Shown piece after piece: positions 18,911 through 28,020 of a DNA stretch of 64,000 nucleotides. The notes under the pieces are model-generated. The model searched no databases. It was not told where the DNA came from and saw only the letters and a program-made list of their open reading frames with translations. Source of the stretch: Kosakonia sacchari SP1 (GTDB lineage Bacteria > Pseudomonadota > Gammaproteobacteria > Enterobacterales > Enterobacteriaceae); NCBI RefSeq assembly GCF_000300455.3, contig NZ_CP007215.2, positions 248,001 through 312,000 on the forward strand. Direction: 5' to 3'. How positions within the stretch are numbered: the stretch's first letter is position 1; every line of letters begins with the position of its first letter. Both the position numbers and the translations under genes were made by a program.

Positions 18911-19368
18911 TGGATAAGAATTATTTATTGTTTTGCGCTGCTTTATCAGAGGTCGCACGAGATAATTGTAAGGCCGGTATTAATAACAGAGAGTCGGAGC
19001 TTTTTTTGGATCGAATTTATAAAGAGTACCTGCGATCTTCCTTGCCTGCCCCAGATATATCATGGGTTAAATCCATCCCTAAAAACACTAAATCATGGAT
19101 GAAGAAAGTGCTTTGTGAAAACTTATTGTTCATGAAGTCTGCTCCAGAATGGATTAGAGAACCTTCTTGGCGGTTTATTGATGATAAAGCTATGGTTTTT
19201 ATCGATCAAATTGAATTTGCTGATAATGAAGTCATTAATAACAATCTCGCACCGGGTAATGTTTTATACGTTTTTTCCGGTAAGAAAGAGAGTGATGATG
19301 GCTGGGAAATGGTTATTAAAATGGTGATGCAAGATAGAAACTCAGTCGGCACTTCTTTTATCGATTAA
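18910..19368 (+). CDS. Probable immunity protein for the LHH nuclease tip
   Basis: A 152-residue protein starting at the ATG in TAATG (18910), overlapping the toxin stop; an ATG two codons earlier (18904) is an equal alternative. It is helical in the first half (LLFCAALSEVARDNCK), then has a Trp-rich middle (SAPEWIREPSWRFID) and a beta-rich end. No family is recognised. Gene order and the one-base overlap point to immunity against the upstream nuclease. Confidence 0.7.
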   Translation: MDKNYLLFCAALSEVARDNCKAGINNRESELFLDRIYKEYLRSSLPAPDISWVKSIPKNTKSWMKKVLCENLLFMKSAPEWIREPSWRFIDDKAMVFIDQIEFADNEVINNNLAPGNVLYVFSGKKESDDGWEMVIKMVMQDRNSVGTSFID

Positions 19369-19424
19369 GGGGATGTTGTTAGTCGCGTTTGTGTACTTTT
19401 CTTGACCGACATACAGCCCCGTTA

Positions 19425-19520
19425 CTGATGGGCGCTGCACCCAGAGATCCACGACAGGGTTGCTGGGTGGAGTTTATGTCTCGGATATTTTGGTTCGGAT
19501 AGATTTGCCAGGATGGGGGA
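19425..19520 (+). pseudogene. Decayed remnant of a fourth Rhs core junction
   Basis: The bases from about 19429, beginning GGGCGCTGCACCCAGAG and then GGGTTGCTGGGTGG, align base by base with the GGGCGCTACACCCAGATGG ... GGGTTACTGGGTGG junction of copies 1-3, with substitutions and small gaps. The following stretch (TTTATGTCTCGGATATTTTGG) is a weaker match to the TACGTATGTGGTGGATCCGCTGG part. Only the end of the core survives; upstream core and a clear toxin tip are gone. Confidence 0.75.
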
Positions 19521-19612
19521 GCGGTATATTACAGTCAATAAACAGAGTTTACGGGAAAAATGCTAATACTTTGATCGGACCTTCCAAAGGTATAGAGTAT
19601 TTAGGAGAAAAA

Positions 19613-20047
19613 ATGAAAGAACAATCGCAAATCAACTCTGAATTAGAAAGCCGTATTATCGGTATTATCACAGAAGGGAACGAATGTGATGATAATAAGG
19701 AATTTAAAGCAGCGATTGATAAGTATGACGAGGCTTACGATATTTTACCGGAGCCAAAATTTGAATGGGAAATGCTCAGCGCGTGGTTGGCTGGAAGTTA
19801 TTTTAATGCATATTTTGCATTGGGCAAATTCTCAGAGGCAAAGCATTGGGCAGGTATTGAATTAAAATATAGGAGTTCAGATATTGATGTGGGGCCTTTT
19901 ATGGATATTGGAATGGCCTCATATGAACTTGGACAACTTGATGAAGCTTATGAAAATTTTAATGCGGCTTATCTTTATGGTAAGGAAAGACCATTTAAAG
20001 AGTATCCTAAAAAGTATCTGAAGTTTTATCTTGAAAGAAAGGGATAG
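19613..20047 (+). CDS. TPR-like immunity protein (orphan)
   Basis: A 144-residue protein from the ATG at 19613, preceded by AGGAGAAAAA. The frame also runs upstream to 19460 through the decayed rhs junction, but that extension is remnant sequence. The helical repeats resemble TPR units: AAIDKYDEAYDILPE, YFALGKFSEAKHWAGIEL and YELGQLDEAYENFNAAYLYG. Similar small TPR proteins occur as immunity proteins beside Rhs tips. Its toxin appears to be lost. Confidence 0.75.
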   Translation: MKEQSQINSELESRIIGIITEGNECDDNKEFKAAIDKYDEAYDILPEPKFEWEMLSAWLAGSYFNAYFALGKFSEAKHWAGIELKYRSSDIDVGPFMDIGMASYELGQLDEAYENFNAAYLYGKERPFKEYPKKYLKFYLERKG

Positions 20048-20254
20048 TATCGGTTTTTTAATATTGATGTCTTGGGTTTGTATTAAACTTTTGATTAAAT
20101 CCAAAAATGTCCTTTCATACGTAAATTTACAAAAAAATTATCGGCTTCCATCATGATCTGCAATCTATGTTCGTAGTTGTCAGTACCTTATAGGGCAATC
20201 ATTAAATAAAATTAGTGTTTTTATATGGTTATTAATTGAATTGAAAGGCGATTT

Positions 20255-20773
20255 ATGGAATGGGACGAATTTGAAATAAAATGTTTGCAGGCCACAGTTG
20301 CAGCAATCAAAAAACTTCTTGCTGAAAACCCAGAGGAAAATTTTTATGCATTTTCCCTTTATACTGACAGTAGTGCGATGACCGTATCATTGAGTGCTAA
20401 TTCAGAACAGCAGGTAAATTCCATTCTTGATAGCGAAGAAAATACAAGTAAGGAAAATCAGGATTACTATAAATGGACGACTTCAGAGTGGGCATATGAG
20501 GGAGTTTATCCGGAATTTTTTACTGATATTAGTAAGTCTCTTCGAGAGTCTCCGGACAGAGTAAATTTTTCACAATTTAAGAAGAATTTAATTCAAACAC
20601 TTATCAATACACTTAAAAAAGTAAAACATGGGGAGCTTTCTTTAGTATTGAGTACTTCTGTAGTATTTGTTTCTATTACCGATGATAATGAATCAGAAAA
20701 CATTGAAAATATCTCTGCGCAGTCAATAAACAATGAATCGATCACCTGTTATTTTCTTGCGAGATATGATTGA
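20255..20773 (+). CDS. DUF4303 family protein, probable orphan immunity
   Basis: A 172-residue acidic protein with the DUF4303 pattern: an N-terminal helix, FYAFSLYTDSSAMTVSLSANSE (residues 30-51), a Trp-containing YKWTTSEWAYEG segment and a C-terminal strand ending CYFLARYD. DUF4303 proteins are found among predicted polymorphic-toxin immunity proteins. The ATG follows GAAAGGCG. No toxin tip remains beside it, so it may protect against neighbours' toxins. Confidence 0.8.
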   Translation: MEWDEFEIKCLQATVAAIKKLLAENPEENFYAFSLYTDSSAMTVSLSANSEQQVNSILDSEENTSKENQDYYKWTTSEWAYEGVYPEFFTDISKSLRESPDRVNFSQFKKNLIQTLINTLKKVKHGELSLVLSTSVVFVSITDDNESENIENISAQSINNESITCYFLARYD

Positions 20774-20858
20774 ATTTAGTTTGTGAAATTATTATGGACT
20801 GGTAACGTAAATACTTGTGCTTATGTTATTTTTTTTACGGTCGTTATTTGGAAATAAA

Positions 20859-21013
20859 ATGAATAATGGCTTCTCAAATTTAAATGAGTTAATAATAAAT
20901 ATAGTCGTAAAATCAGGCTTGCAGATACACTTGGCGAGGGAGAGATAAATGCATTGTATCGGGAGTCAGACGTTTTTTGCGATACGTATAAAGATGAAGA
21001 GCCTTGTCCCTAA
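20859..21013 (+). pseudogene. Frameshifted remnant of a small protein gene
   Basis: A start MNNGFSNLNELII (ATG at 20859) leads into a frame that stops within about 29 codons. A shift of frame near 20890-20905 restores a protein-like run, SRKIRLADTLGEGEINALY, then ESDVFCDTYKDEEPCP and TAA at 21011-21013. This looks like a broken immunity-type gene in the decaying end of the Rhs island. The family is not recognised. Confidence 0.4.
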
Positions 21014-21310
21014 ATAAATAAAAAATAAATAATTTATGCGCTTTTTATCCTTCACGACAATCTGGGAGGTATGCTTCAATATTCATCAAAGGGAAACTCT
21101 GCTTATTTCTCCGAAGTTAATTCCAGGGGCAATGAATATATTGAGAGGTTTTTTAGGTTAAAAATAATTTTTATATGCTTAAAGCTGTGTCTGGGAATGA
21201 ATGATAATATTAAAAAAACTACCATGAGCATCTCGATAATACATCCAGTCTTCATGGCTGACTGTATTGTTTCGACGGTTAAACTCTATTTCTTACATAA
21301 CCCATGTTAA
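21014..21310. other. AT-rich region without a supported gene
   Basis: About 300 bases at the downstream edge of the Rhs cassette array. An open frame at 21071-21310 has poor composition and its GGGAGG lies too close to the ATG. I see nothing else. Confidence 0.4.
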
Positions 21311-21913
21311 TTAAATATCATAAACCCGCTCTTCCGGTAACAACTCAAGCGCTTCGCTGATGCGATCATCTTCAACCAATTTATGAATTTTTGCGGCAAG
21401 TTCTGTAACATCGGTAATGTTCACAATCCATTTCTGGCAGTAATCGGCGACCGCCTGATTGCGCAATCCTATCTGAATCGTGCGGTGATCTAGTTTGTTC
21501 AAACGGATATCACGCTCCGGATCCCACTGGATCACCACATCCGACGCTTTTATTTGGCTTTGCCACTCGGCTTCTTCTGTGCCAGAGTTCCGATGATGGC
21601 TCAAAATTCCCTGATTAAGGATTTGCTTAAACCCGTCATGGGTAAGATCAATCGCCAGAATCCGGTGCTGATTTGCATCTTTCTTTCCCCAGCCGGAGCG
21701 GTACATCATCCACAGAAAAGAGGGTTTAATCCAGGTCATGCGGGTCATACTGAAAGGGGGCGAGACGAAGGTGCCATGCGTAAGAGCGCTGTCTGCGATA
21801 GTGTCGGAATAAGCCTGGTAAACGCGGATAAAATCGTTGGTGTAGAATGCTCTTAACTGCTTTTCGGCAGTTAATTCATCTGCCTGCTCTTTTTTCATAC
21901 TTATTGTACTCAT
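21311..21913 (-). CDS. DUF4291 domain-containing protein
   Basis: A 200-residue protein that is a clear DUF4291 member: RAFYTNDFIRVYQAYSDTIA near residue 21, then FVSPPFSMTRMTWIKPSFLW and MMYRSGWGKKDANQHRILAI (about residues 49-87). The family's function is not known, though it occurs widely in bacteria and fungi. No signal or membrane segments are seen. The ATG at 21913 gives MSTISMKKE; a second ATG five codons in is possible. It is transcribed against the Rhs cassettes and may mark the island edge. Confidence 0.88.
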   Translation of the reverse strand: MSTISMKKEQADELTAEKQLRAFYTNDFIRVYQAYSDTIADSALTHGTFVSPPFSMTRMTWIKPSFLWMMYRSGWGKKDANQHRILAIDLTHDGFKQILNQGILSHHRNSGTEEAEWQSQIKASDVVIQWDPERDIRLNKLDHRTIQIGLRNQAVADYCQKWIVNITDVTELAAKIHKLVEDDRISEALELLPEERVYDI

Positions 21914-22509
21914 CCTAAGTAAACATATTGACTGGTCATTCTAGCACAGCACTTAACGTCGAGGATAAGCACCATACCGAAGCATAAGAATTATTAGTGC
22001 TCGAATAATCTCATTCATACGCCAAACGCATTCCTAATCTGCTGATGTAACAAATTACATTCACCATAAAAAATATTAATCGACAATCTCTGGCAACGGA
22101 AAATGTTGTCGCTCTTAATTATGCCGCTAACTGTTTGCATTCGATGTGATTGATAGCATAAGCAATGCATACGCCTTTCGGAAATTCCTTATCAGACTTG
22201 AAACTCATACCAGTGATAAAATGTGTTCGAAGCGTGACGGGTAGACCTACCAATAACCGTAGTTTTTATAATGAAAATATAGCGTATACGATTTGTCGTA
22301 CATTATTTTATGGACATAACAGTCGCGATTCGATGAAAAAATATTTATAAAAGAAAAGCTAATGTATGCGCTACACTCCTTGGAGAGGCTCATCATTTCC
22401 AACAATGCGATAAAAAAAATTATTCGTATGTAGTATTGGTTCATCTGGGGTCTATTTAATTTTATATATCGTGCATCAGAGTTGGTTTAAGGGTTACATA
22501 AGGATGGTT
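21914..22509. other. AT-rich intergenic region
   Basis: About 600 bases with many stops in every frame; short frames at 22165-22350 (+) and 22247-22444 (-) show no protein-like pattern. It should carry promoters for the flanking divergent genes. Confidence 0.4.
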
Positions 22510-22983
22510 ATGGTTGACTTTAACGCGGATATTGTGAGCTTTATATCATTAGGGAATGTTCATCTTGGGGATTCCATTGATCTTTACCTGGATGATATTT
22601 TTAATAATTATACTGTGGAAATAAAAGAGTATTCTCTGCCTGCACCGTTAAATGAAACCCGGTATGTCTATTCTGTGCAAAATGGCACGTTAATAATAGC
22701 AACCACTACGGATGATATTATTGTTTCAGTCGGCTGTAATCAAAAATATGCCGGAAAATATAAAGGTAAATTATATGCCGGTATTACCATGGAGGAACTT
22801 TCTCAGTGTAGCAAAGACCTGCGTATTCTGAACGGTGCGCTGATTGTTGACCGGGATTACGGCCTCTCATTTACGCTGCCGCCGCCATACGATGAGATTG
22901 CCGATTCCCTTGAACAAATTCCGCATGATTTATCGCTGAATGAAATTTATGTGTGCGATCATTCCGGTTGGGTAACCAAGTAA
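22510..22983 (+). CDS. Hypothetical acidic protein, possible orphan immunity
   Basis: A 157-residue frame. The ATG at 22510 has AAGGA about six bases upstream; in-frame starts at 22504 and 22471 are less well placed. It is beta-rich (YVYSVQNGTLIIATTTDDIIVSV), with ITMEELSQCS and a closing YVCDHSGWVTK. It has no signal peptide and the family is not recognised. AT-rich composition and location downstream of the Rhs array are compatible with another immunity gene, but no toxin is adjacent. Confidence 0.6.
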   Translation: MVDFNADIVSFISLGNVHLGDSIDLYLDDIFNNYTVEIKEYSLPAPLNETRYVYSVQNGTLIIATTTDDIIVSVGCNQKYAGKYKGKLYAGITMEELSQCSKDLRILNGALIVDRDYGLSFTLPPPYDEIADSLEQIPHDLSLNEIYVCDHSGWVTK

Positions 22984-23329
22984 TAAGCTTGCTTTTGCAA
23001 ATTCCGTTGATAATGTCTTAGGCCGTTCAGCGCCAGGCACAAAAACAATGGAGTTTTTACATCGATATTAATAACGCCATCTTCCCCGGCTTATACAGAA
23101 TATTATCGACCACCAATCGCAGCTGCTTGACCAGGCTACAATCCTTTCCGCGCAGAAGGGAGGGGAAAACCAGGCGTTAATGCTTGGGTTGCGGGCGAGA
23201 GATGAACCCACGTGTTTTTTCAGCTAAAACACCAAAGCTGGCATCAGGCACGCTGACGGCGGTAATACCTTCCCCTATACTGCGGAAAACAAAAGAAAAT
23301 AACCGCTCGCTACATTTACAGGGTAAAGA
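22984..23329. other. Intergenic region upstream of the AEC transporter gene
   Basis: About 345 bases. Base composition rises toward the chromosomal average after about 23080, marking the end of the AT-rich island. A minus-strand frame (23177-23368) overlaps the next gene's start and has no recognisable family. No other feature seen. Confidence 0.4.
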
Positions 23330-24307
23330 ATGGATACGGCTGAATTCTTCGCGCAGCTCGCGCAACAACTGCTGCTCTCTGCGCCGCTCTTTTTATTGAT
23401 TGCGCTGGGATATTGCCTTGGGCGCTTCGCCGGTTGGCCGGAATCGGTCAACGAAGGGCTCAACCGCTTCTGCTTCAATGTGGCAATCCCATGCATGCTG
23501 TTCAAAGTGATGAGCAAGTTCTTCGAAAGCCCGCCGGTGGATATGCGGCTGCTGATTGCCTACTTCGGCACCTGTTTTGTCATCTATGTGGTTGGGCGCA
23601 TCGCGGCGAAAAGCCTGTTCCTTATGGACGCAGTTTCAGCCTCGGTGTTCGGCCTGGCGGGCATTTTTTCCAATAACGTGATGCTGGGCATTCCGGTTGC
23701 CATTATTTTGCTTGGTGCATCGAGCCTCTCGTCGGTGGCTCTGGTGCTGGTGTTTAACAGCCTGATTTTATGGACACTGGTGACCGTGTCGGTGGAATGG
23801 GCGCAAAACGGCAGCTTCTCAGCGCGGGGAATTGGCAAAACGCTGGTGAGCGTGCTGCGTAACCCGATTATCATCGGTATCTTCAGCGGATTCGCCTGGA
23901 GTTTCCTGATCCATCGCCCGCTCCCACAATTCCTCGATAGCCCGGTGAGCATGGTGGCGCAGGTCGCCGCGCCATTAACGCTTATTACTCTCGGTATGAG
24001 CTTGTCGCGCTATCAGATCCGCAAAGGATTAGCGGAAAGTTTGACCATCTGCCTGCTGAAACTGATTTTGATGCCGGCCTTGATTTGGTTGATTGCCTGG
24101 TTGCTGCATCTGCCGCGCGAAGAGAGCCAGGTGGTGGTGCTGTTAGGGTCGATGGCGGTGGGGATTAACGTCTATCTGATGGCGCAAAAATTCCAGGTGC
24201 TTCAGGGCGCGACGGCGACCAGCATGCTGCTTTCCACCCTGCTGTCGACCGTGACCACGCCGCTATTTATGATCCTGATGACGCATTTCTATCCGAACTG
24301 GCCCTGA
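23330..24307 (+). CDS. AEC family transporter (auxin efflux carrier type)
   Basis: A 325-residue inner-membrane protein with about ten hydrophobic segments in two halves, as in the AEC family (relatives include YfdV and malonate carriers MdcF). Typical features are FNVAIPCMLFKVMS in helix 2, GIFSNNVMLGIPV in helix 4 and LITLGMSLSRYQIRKG between halves. The substrate is probably an organic anion, unknown here. It converges with the SDR gene; a small CTGGCC-CTGA-GGCCAG hairpin overlaps its stop codon. Confidence 0.9.
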   Translation: MDTAEFFAQLAQQLLLSAPLFLLIALGYCLGRFAGWPESVNEGLNRFCFNVAIPCMLFKVMSKFFESPPVDMRLLIAYFGTCFVIYVVGRIAAKSLFLMDAVSASVFGLAGIFSNNVMLGIPVAIILLGASSLSSVALVLVFNSLILWTLVTVSVEWAQNGSFSARGIGKTLVSVLRNPIIIGIFSGFAWSFLIHRPLPQFLDSPVSMVAQVAAPLTLITLGMSLSRYQIRKGLAESLTICLLKLILMPALIWLIAWLLHLPREESQVVVLLGSMAVGINVYLMAQKFQVLQGATATSMLLSTLLSTVTTPLFMILMTHFYPNWP

Positions 24308-24324
24308 GGCCAGCCGGAAAGCCG

Positions 24325-25119
24325 TCAAACAATATCATCCACCACGCCGCCGTCCACGCGCAGCGCCGCGCCAGAGGTTGCCGAAGCCTGTTTCGAACAG
24401 ACATAGACCACCATATTCGCCACCTCTTCCACGGTGGCGGCGCGCTGGATAACTGAACTCGGGCGATTGGCCATCACAAACTCTTTCGCCAGCGTTTTCA
24501 GCGACTTACCGGTCTTTTCCATCTCTTCTTTCATCATGCCGGCAAAACCGTCGGACATAGTGGGCCCTGGCAGTACGCTGTTAACGGTGACGCCGCTGCC
24601 GGCGACAAATTTCGCCAGCCCGCGTGCCAGCGAAAGCTGCGCGGTCTTCGTCACGCCGTAGTGGATCATATCTGCCGGGATATTCAGCGCCGATTCAGAA
24701 GAGATAAACACCACACGCCCCCAGCCCTTTTTCACCATTGCGGGCAGCAGCGCACGCGAGAGACGCACGCCAGACATCACGTTGGTTTGCCAGTAATTTT
24801 CCCAGGTCGCATCGTCGGTGGCGTAAAAATCCAGCGGGCCGTAAATCCCGGCGTTATTCACCAGAATATCGACCTCACCGCTCGCTTTCAGCAGCGTTTC
24901 CACGCCCTGCGCCGTGCCGAGATCGGCAATCGCGGTACGCAGCTTCGCACCCGGCACCTGTTTTTCCAGTGCCGCTTTTGCCTTATTCACCGAATCTTCG
25001 CTGCGCCCGTTAAGGATCACTTCCGCGCCGCTTTCCGCCAGCCCTTTGGCAATCGCAAAACCAATACCGCCTGTCGAAGCGCTGACCAGCGCGACTTTAC
25101 CGTCGAGTGAGATTTTCAT
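24325..25119 (-). CDS. Short-chain dehydrogenase/reductase
   Basis: A 264-residue SDR oxidoreductase. The cofactor-binding motif STGGIGFA is near residues 15-22, NNAG is at 88-91, the catalytic Ser lies in FISSESA (about 140-142) and the active-site YGVTK is at 154-158. The proline-glycine motif LPGPTMSDG follows. N-R-S after the second beta strand (LNGRS) suggests NADP preference, a weak inference. The substrate is unknown. It is on the same strand as nikR but 130 bases away and not obviously part of that operon. Confidence 0.9.
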   Translation of the reverse strand: MKISLDGKVALVSASTGGIGFAIAKGLAESGAEVILNGRSEDSVNKAKAALEKQVPGAKLRTAIADLGTAQGVETLLKASGEVDILVNNAGIYGPLDFYATDDATWENYWQTNVMSGVRLSRALLPAMVKKGWGRVVFISSESALNIPADMIHYGVTKTAQLSLARGLAKFVAGSGVTVNSVLPGPTMSDGFAGMMKEEMEKTGKSLKTLAKEFVMANRPSSVIQRAATVEEVANMVVYVCSKQASATSGAALRVDGGVVDDIV

Positions 25120-25251
25120 TGTCTGCCCCTTATCCAGTGGATTTCACAAATGTATTAAGGCTAGCAGTTGAAGCTCAGCGCGCGTTGCCAATTGTTGCTC
25201 ATAAAATGTGCGCATCGGGTTAATACCCGCCGCAGTATGACGGCGGCAACG

Positions 25252-25653
25252 TTACTCTTCGGCGGCAAGACACTGTAGATGACCATGACGCACGCCGCGC
25301 TGGGCGATAACGTCGTCGGCGAAGTGTTGCACATCGCCCATTTTGCCTTTCAGCACGGCGATCTCCAGGCAATCGTCGTGGCTGATATGCACATGCAGCG
25401 TGGCGACAGACAGGTCGTGATGATGGTGTTGCGTGGCGACAATACGGCTCGCCAGGTCGCGCTTCTCATGTTCATAAACATACGACAGCACTGCGTAACC
25501 CTGCTGTTCATTGTTCTGCACAGACTCCTGCGCCAGCGCGCCGCGCAAAATATCCCGCAGCGCTTCCGAACGGTTGTGGTAACCACGCCGTGCGCTAAGG
25601 TTATCCAGCGTATCGAGCAGGTCATCATCCAGTGTTATGGTCACGCGTTGCAT
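25252..25653 (-). CDS. nikR: Nickel-responsive regulator NikR
   Basis: A 133-residue protein, the same length as E. coli NikR. The ribbon-helix-helix DNA-binding domain is residues 1-45 ([13 protein letters not shown]). The C-terminal metal-binding ACT domain has the nickel ligands His76, His87, His89 and Cys95 (in [17 protein letters not shown]). The ATG at 25653 is used; a longer frame to 25800 lies inside nikE and is not real. It overlaps the nikE end by 13 bases and is thus co-transcribed with the transporter it represses when nickel is abundant. Confidence 0.97.
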   Translation of the reverse strand: MQRVTITLDDDLLDTLDNLSARRGYHNRSEALRDILRGALAQESVQNNEQQGYAVLSYVYEHEKRDLASRIVATQHHHHDLSVATLHVHISHDDCLEIAVLKGKMGDVQHFADDVIAQRGVRHGHLQCLAAEE

Positions 25654-26426
25654 GGTTGCGTCCTTTGTAATGAGAGTGGAAAGGCGGGCAGCACCGCCTG
25701 TTGTAGCGCCTGGCCTGCCGGTGAACGCAAGCGCAGCGGTGAAGTAACGTCGAGCGTTTCCACCAGCGCGCCGCTCTCCATCACCAGCACGCGCTGGCAA
25801 AAACGCTCCACCAGCCGCAAATCATGGGTGATAAACAGGCACGCGACGCCGGAACGCTGTTGTAGCCGCTGTAAGAGCCTGATAACGCCCGCCTGCAGCA
25901 CCAGATCCAGGCTGGAAACCGCTTCATCCAGAATCAATAGTGTGGGTTCCACCGCCAGCGCACGCGCCAGGCACACGCGCTGTAACTGACCGCCGCTCAA
26001 CTGCGGGGGGCGTTTATTGAGCAGGGAGGTATCCAGCTCGACATCTTCCAGTAGCTGTTGGATGCGTGCCTGCTGCTCGCTGTTGGGCAGTTTCAACAGA
26101 TGGCGCAGCGGTTCACGCAGAATGTCGCGCACGGTTTTACGCGGGTTCACCGCGCTGACCGGATCCTGAAACACCATCTGTATATCGCGGCGAAACGCCT
26201 GGCGGGCGCGGATGTTAAGTTGCTTCAGCGGTGTGCCCTGCCAGCGCACTTCACCTTCGTCTGGCGATTCCAGCCCTACCAGCAGCCGCGCCAGCGTGCT
26301 TTTCCCGCAGCCGCTGCGCCCGAGCAGCGCCACGGTGTCCCCGCTTTTTAACTGAAAAGAGATATTGTTCAGCACCGGTCGCTGGTGGTAGGTGTGCGAC
26401 ACACCGTTCACATCAAGAAGGTTCAT
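25641..26426 (-). CDS. nikE: Nickel ABC transporter ATP-binding protein NikE
   Basis: A 261-residue ABC ATPase. Walker A is [10 protein letters not shown] (residues 35-44), the signature is LSGGQLQRV, and Walker B is [12 protein letters not shown]. It belongs to the dipeptide/nickel (oligopeptide-type) branch and pairs with NikD to power nickel uptake. Its start overlaps the nikD stop by four bases. Confidence 0.96.
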   Translation of the reverse strand: MNLLDVNGVSHTYHQRPVLNNISFQLKSGDTVALLGRSGCGKSTLARLLVGLESPDEGEVRWQGTPLKQLNIRARQAFRRDIQMVFQDPVSAVNPRKTVRDILREPLRHLLKLPNSEQQARIQQLLEDVELDTSLLNKRPPQLSGGQLQRVCLARALAVEPTLLILDEAVSSLDLVLQAGVIRLLQRLQQRSGVACLFITHDLRLVERFCQRVLVMESGALVETLDVTSPLRLRSPAGQALQQAVLPAFPLSLQRTQPCNA

Positions 26427-27187
26427 TGCGACAGCTCCAGTCCATACAGCGCCAGGTGGGCCGCAATTAGTTCGCGGGTCACTGCCTGTTGTGGCGCACT
26501 GAACAGGGTTTCCACCGTGCCTTGTTCAATAATGCGCCCGTTATCCATTACCGCGACATCATCTGCCAGCCGTGCTACCACGCCCATATCGTGTGTAACC
26601 AGCAGCATGCCGGGCTGACGCTCGCGCATAATCTGCGCCAGCAAATCAAGGATCCGCGCCTGCGCCACCACATCGAGGTCGGTAGTAGGTTCATCGGCTA
26701 CGATAAATGGCGCATCGCTCAACAGCGCCATGGCGATCATCATGCGTTGTAACATGCCGCCGCTCATCTCGAACGGGTAAAGCGTGAGCACACGTTCGGC
26801 GTCCTCCAGCCCGACATCCTGCAATGCCGCCAGCAGTATGGCGTTATCGGCGGGTTTACCGAGCGCCAGGCAGGTCTCCCGTGCATGACCAGCCATAGTG
26901 CGCAGCGGGTTAAAGGCGCTGCGCGGGTTCTGCATAATGGTGGCCACCGTCGTACCGCGCAGTGTTTGCGGTGTGACGGGCTGATTATCCGCCAGCAACT
27001 GACCGGCCGTTTGCCGCACGCCCGCAGGCAGCACACCGAGCGCCGCCGCGCAGGTTAATGATTTGCCGCTGCCGCTACCGCCTACCAGCGCCAGCACGCG
27101 CCCGCGTTGCAGGGTTAACGACACCTCCTGCACCAGCGGGCGTTCCGCGTGCAGGCTGATATTTTGCAGGCTCAGTTGTGCAGGCAT
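26423..27187 (-). CDS. nikD: Nickel ABC transporter ATP-binding protein NikD
   Basis: A 254-residue ABC ATPase (E. coli NikD is 254 aa) with Walker [10 protein letters not shown], signature MSGGMLQRM and Walker [13 protein letters not shown]. It forms the heterodimeric ATPase with NikE. It overlaps nikC by one base and nikE by four, showing tight translational coupling. Confidence 0.96.
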   Translation of the reverse strand: MPAQLSLQNISLHAERPLVQEVSLTLQRGRVLALVGGSGSGKSLTCAAALGVLPAGVRQTAGQLLADNQPVTPQTLRGTTVATIMQNPRSAFNPLRTMAGHARETCLALGKPADNAILLAALQDVGLEDAERVLTLYPFEMSGGMLQRMMIAMALLSDAPFIVADEPTTDLDVVAQARILDLLAQIMRERQPGMLLVTHDMGVVARLADDVAVMDNGRIIEQGTVETLFSAPQQAVTRELIAAHLALYGLELSQ

Positions 27188-28020
27188 CAGTGGGCGTGCT
27201 CCGTTTCCAGGTGAGGATCGAGATGGTCGCGCAGCGCGTCGCCCAGCAGGTTAAACGCCATCACGCTGATAAACAGCGCCAGCCCAGGCCAGACCATTTG
27301 CAGCGGCTGCGTCCAGATATATTGCCGGGCGTCATTGATCATTACGCCCCACTCTGGCGTAGGTGCTGTGACGCCAAGCCCGAGGAACGACATCCCGGCG
27401 ACGTGCAGCATCATATGGCCGATATCCAGCGTCGCCAGCACCAGCAGCGAAGGCACTACCGCACCCGCCAGATGATCGCGAAACACATGCAGATAACTCG
27501 CGCCACTTAAACGCGCCGCCAGCACGTACTCGCGGCTGCGCAGTGAAATCACCAGACTGCGTACCATGCGCGCATACCAGGCCCAGTGTGAAAGCGCGAT
27601 AGCGATAATCACGTTGGTCAGCCCTGTCCCAAGCACGCCGACCATAAAAAACGACAGGATCGAGGTGGGAAAGGTCATAAAAATATCCGCCACGCGCATG
27701 ATGGCCTGATCAACGCGCCCGCCGAGCAGCCCGGCGCAGCCGCCTGCGCTTAAACCAAGCGCCAGCACCAGCAGCAGACACATCATCACCGACCCCAGCG
27801 ATACCCGCGTGGCTGCCATTAAGCGTGAGAAAATATCCCGACCCAGGTGATCGGTGCCGAGCCAGTGCTGGCTACCCGGCGGCAACAGGCGCGCGGGTAA
27901 ATCGATGGCTTGCGGATCGTACGGTGTCCACCATTGGCAGGTCAGGGCAATCACCAGCAGTAACAGCAGGATCAGCAGCACGAAACGCACCGGCCAGCGG
28001 GCCGTTTTTATAAAGTGCAT
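27187..28020 (-). CDS. nikC: Nickel ABC transporter permease NikC
   Basis: A 277-residue inner-membrane permease of the DppC/OppC type, the same length as in E. coli. An N-terminal membrane anchor is followed by the [14 protein letters not shown] motif (residues 54-67) and five more membrane segments, with the EAA-loop [16 protein letters not shown] that contacts the ATPases. It works with NikB as the nickel channel. Confidence 0.96.
   Translation of the reverse strand: MHFIKTARWPVRFVLLILLLLLVIALTCQWWTPYDPQAIDLPARLLPPGSQHWLGTDHLGRDIFSRLMAATRVSLGSVMMCLLLVLALGLSAGGCAGLLGGRVDQAIMRVADIFMTFPTSILSFFMVGVLGTGLTNVIIAIALSHWAWYARMVRSLVISLRSREYVLAARLSGASYLHVFRDHLAGAVVPSLLVLATLDIGHMMLHVAGMSFLGLGVTAPTPEWGVMINDARQYIWTQPLQMVWPGLALFISVMAFNLLGDALRDHLDPHLETEHAH

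Noticed and set aside
21071..21310. 79-residue open frame after the Rhs island
   Set aside because: Composition is not protein-like and the GGGAGG is directly against the ATG; no family.
22165..22444. Two short overlapping frames on opposite strands in the AT-rich gap
   Set aside because: Random-looking translations without start signals.
23177..23368. Minus-strand frame ending FGVLAEKTRGFISRPQPKH
   Set aside because: It overlaps the well-supported AEC transporter start, has no ribosome site, and no recognised family.
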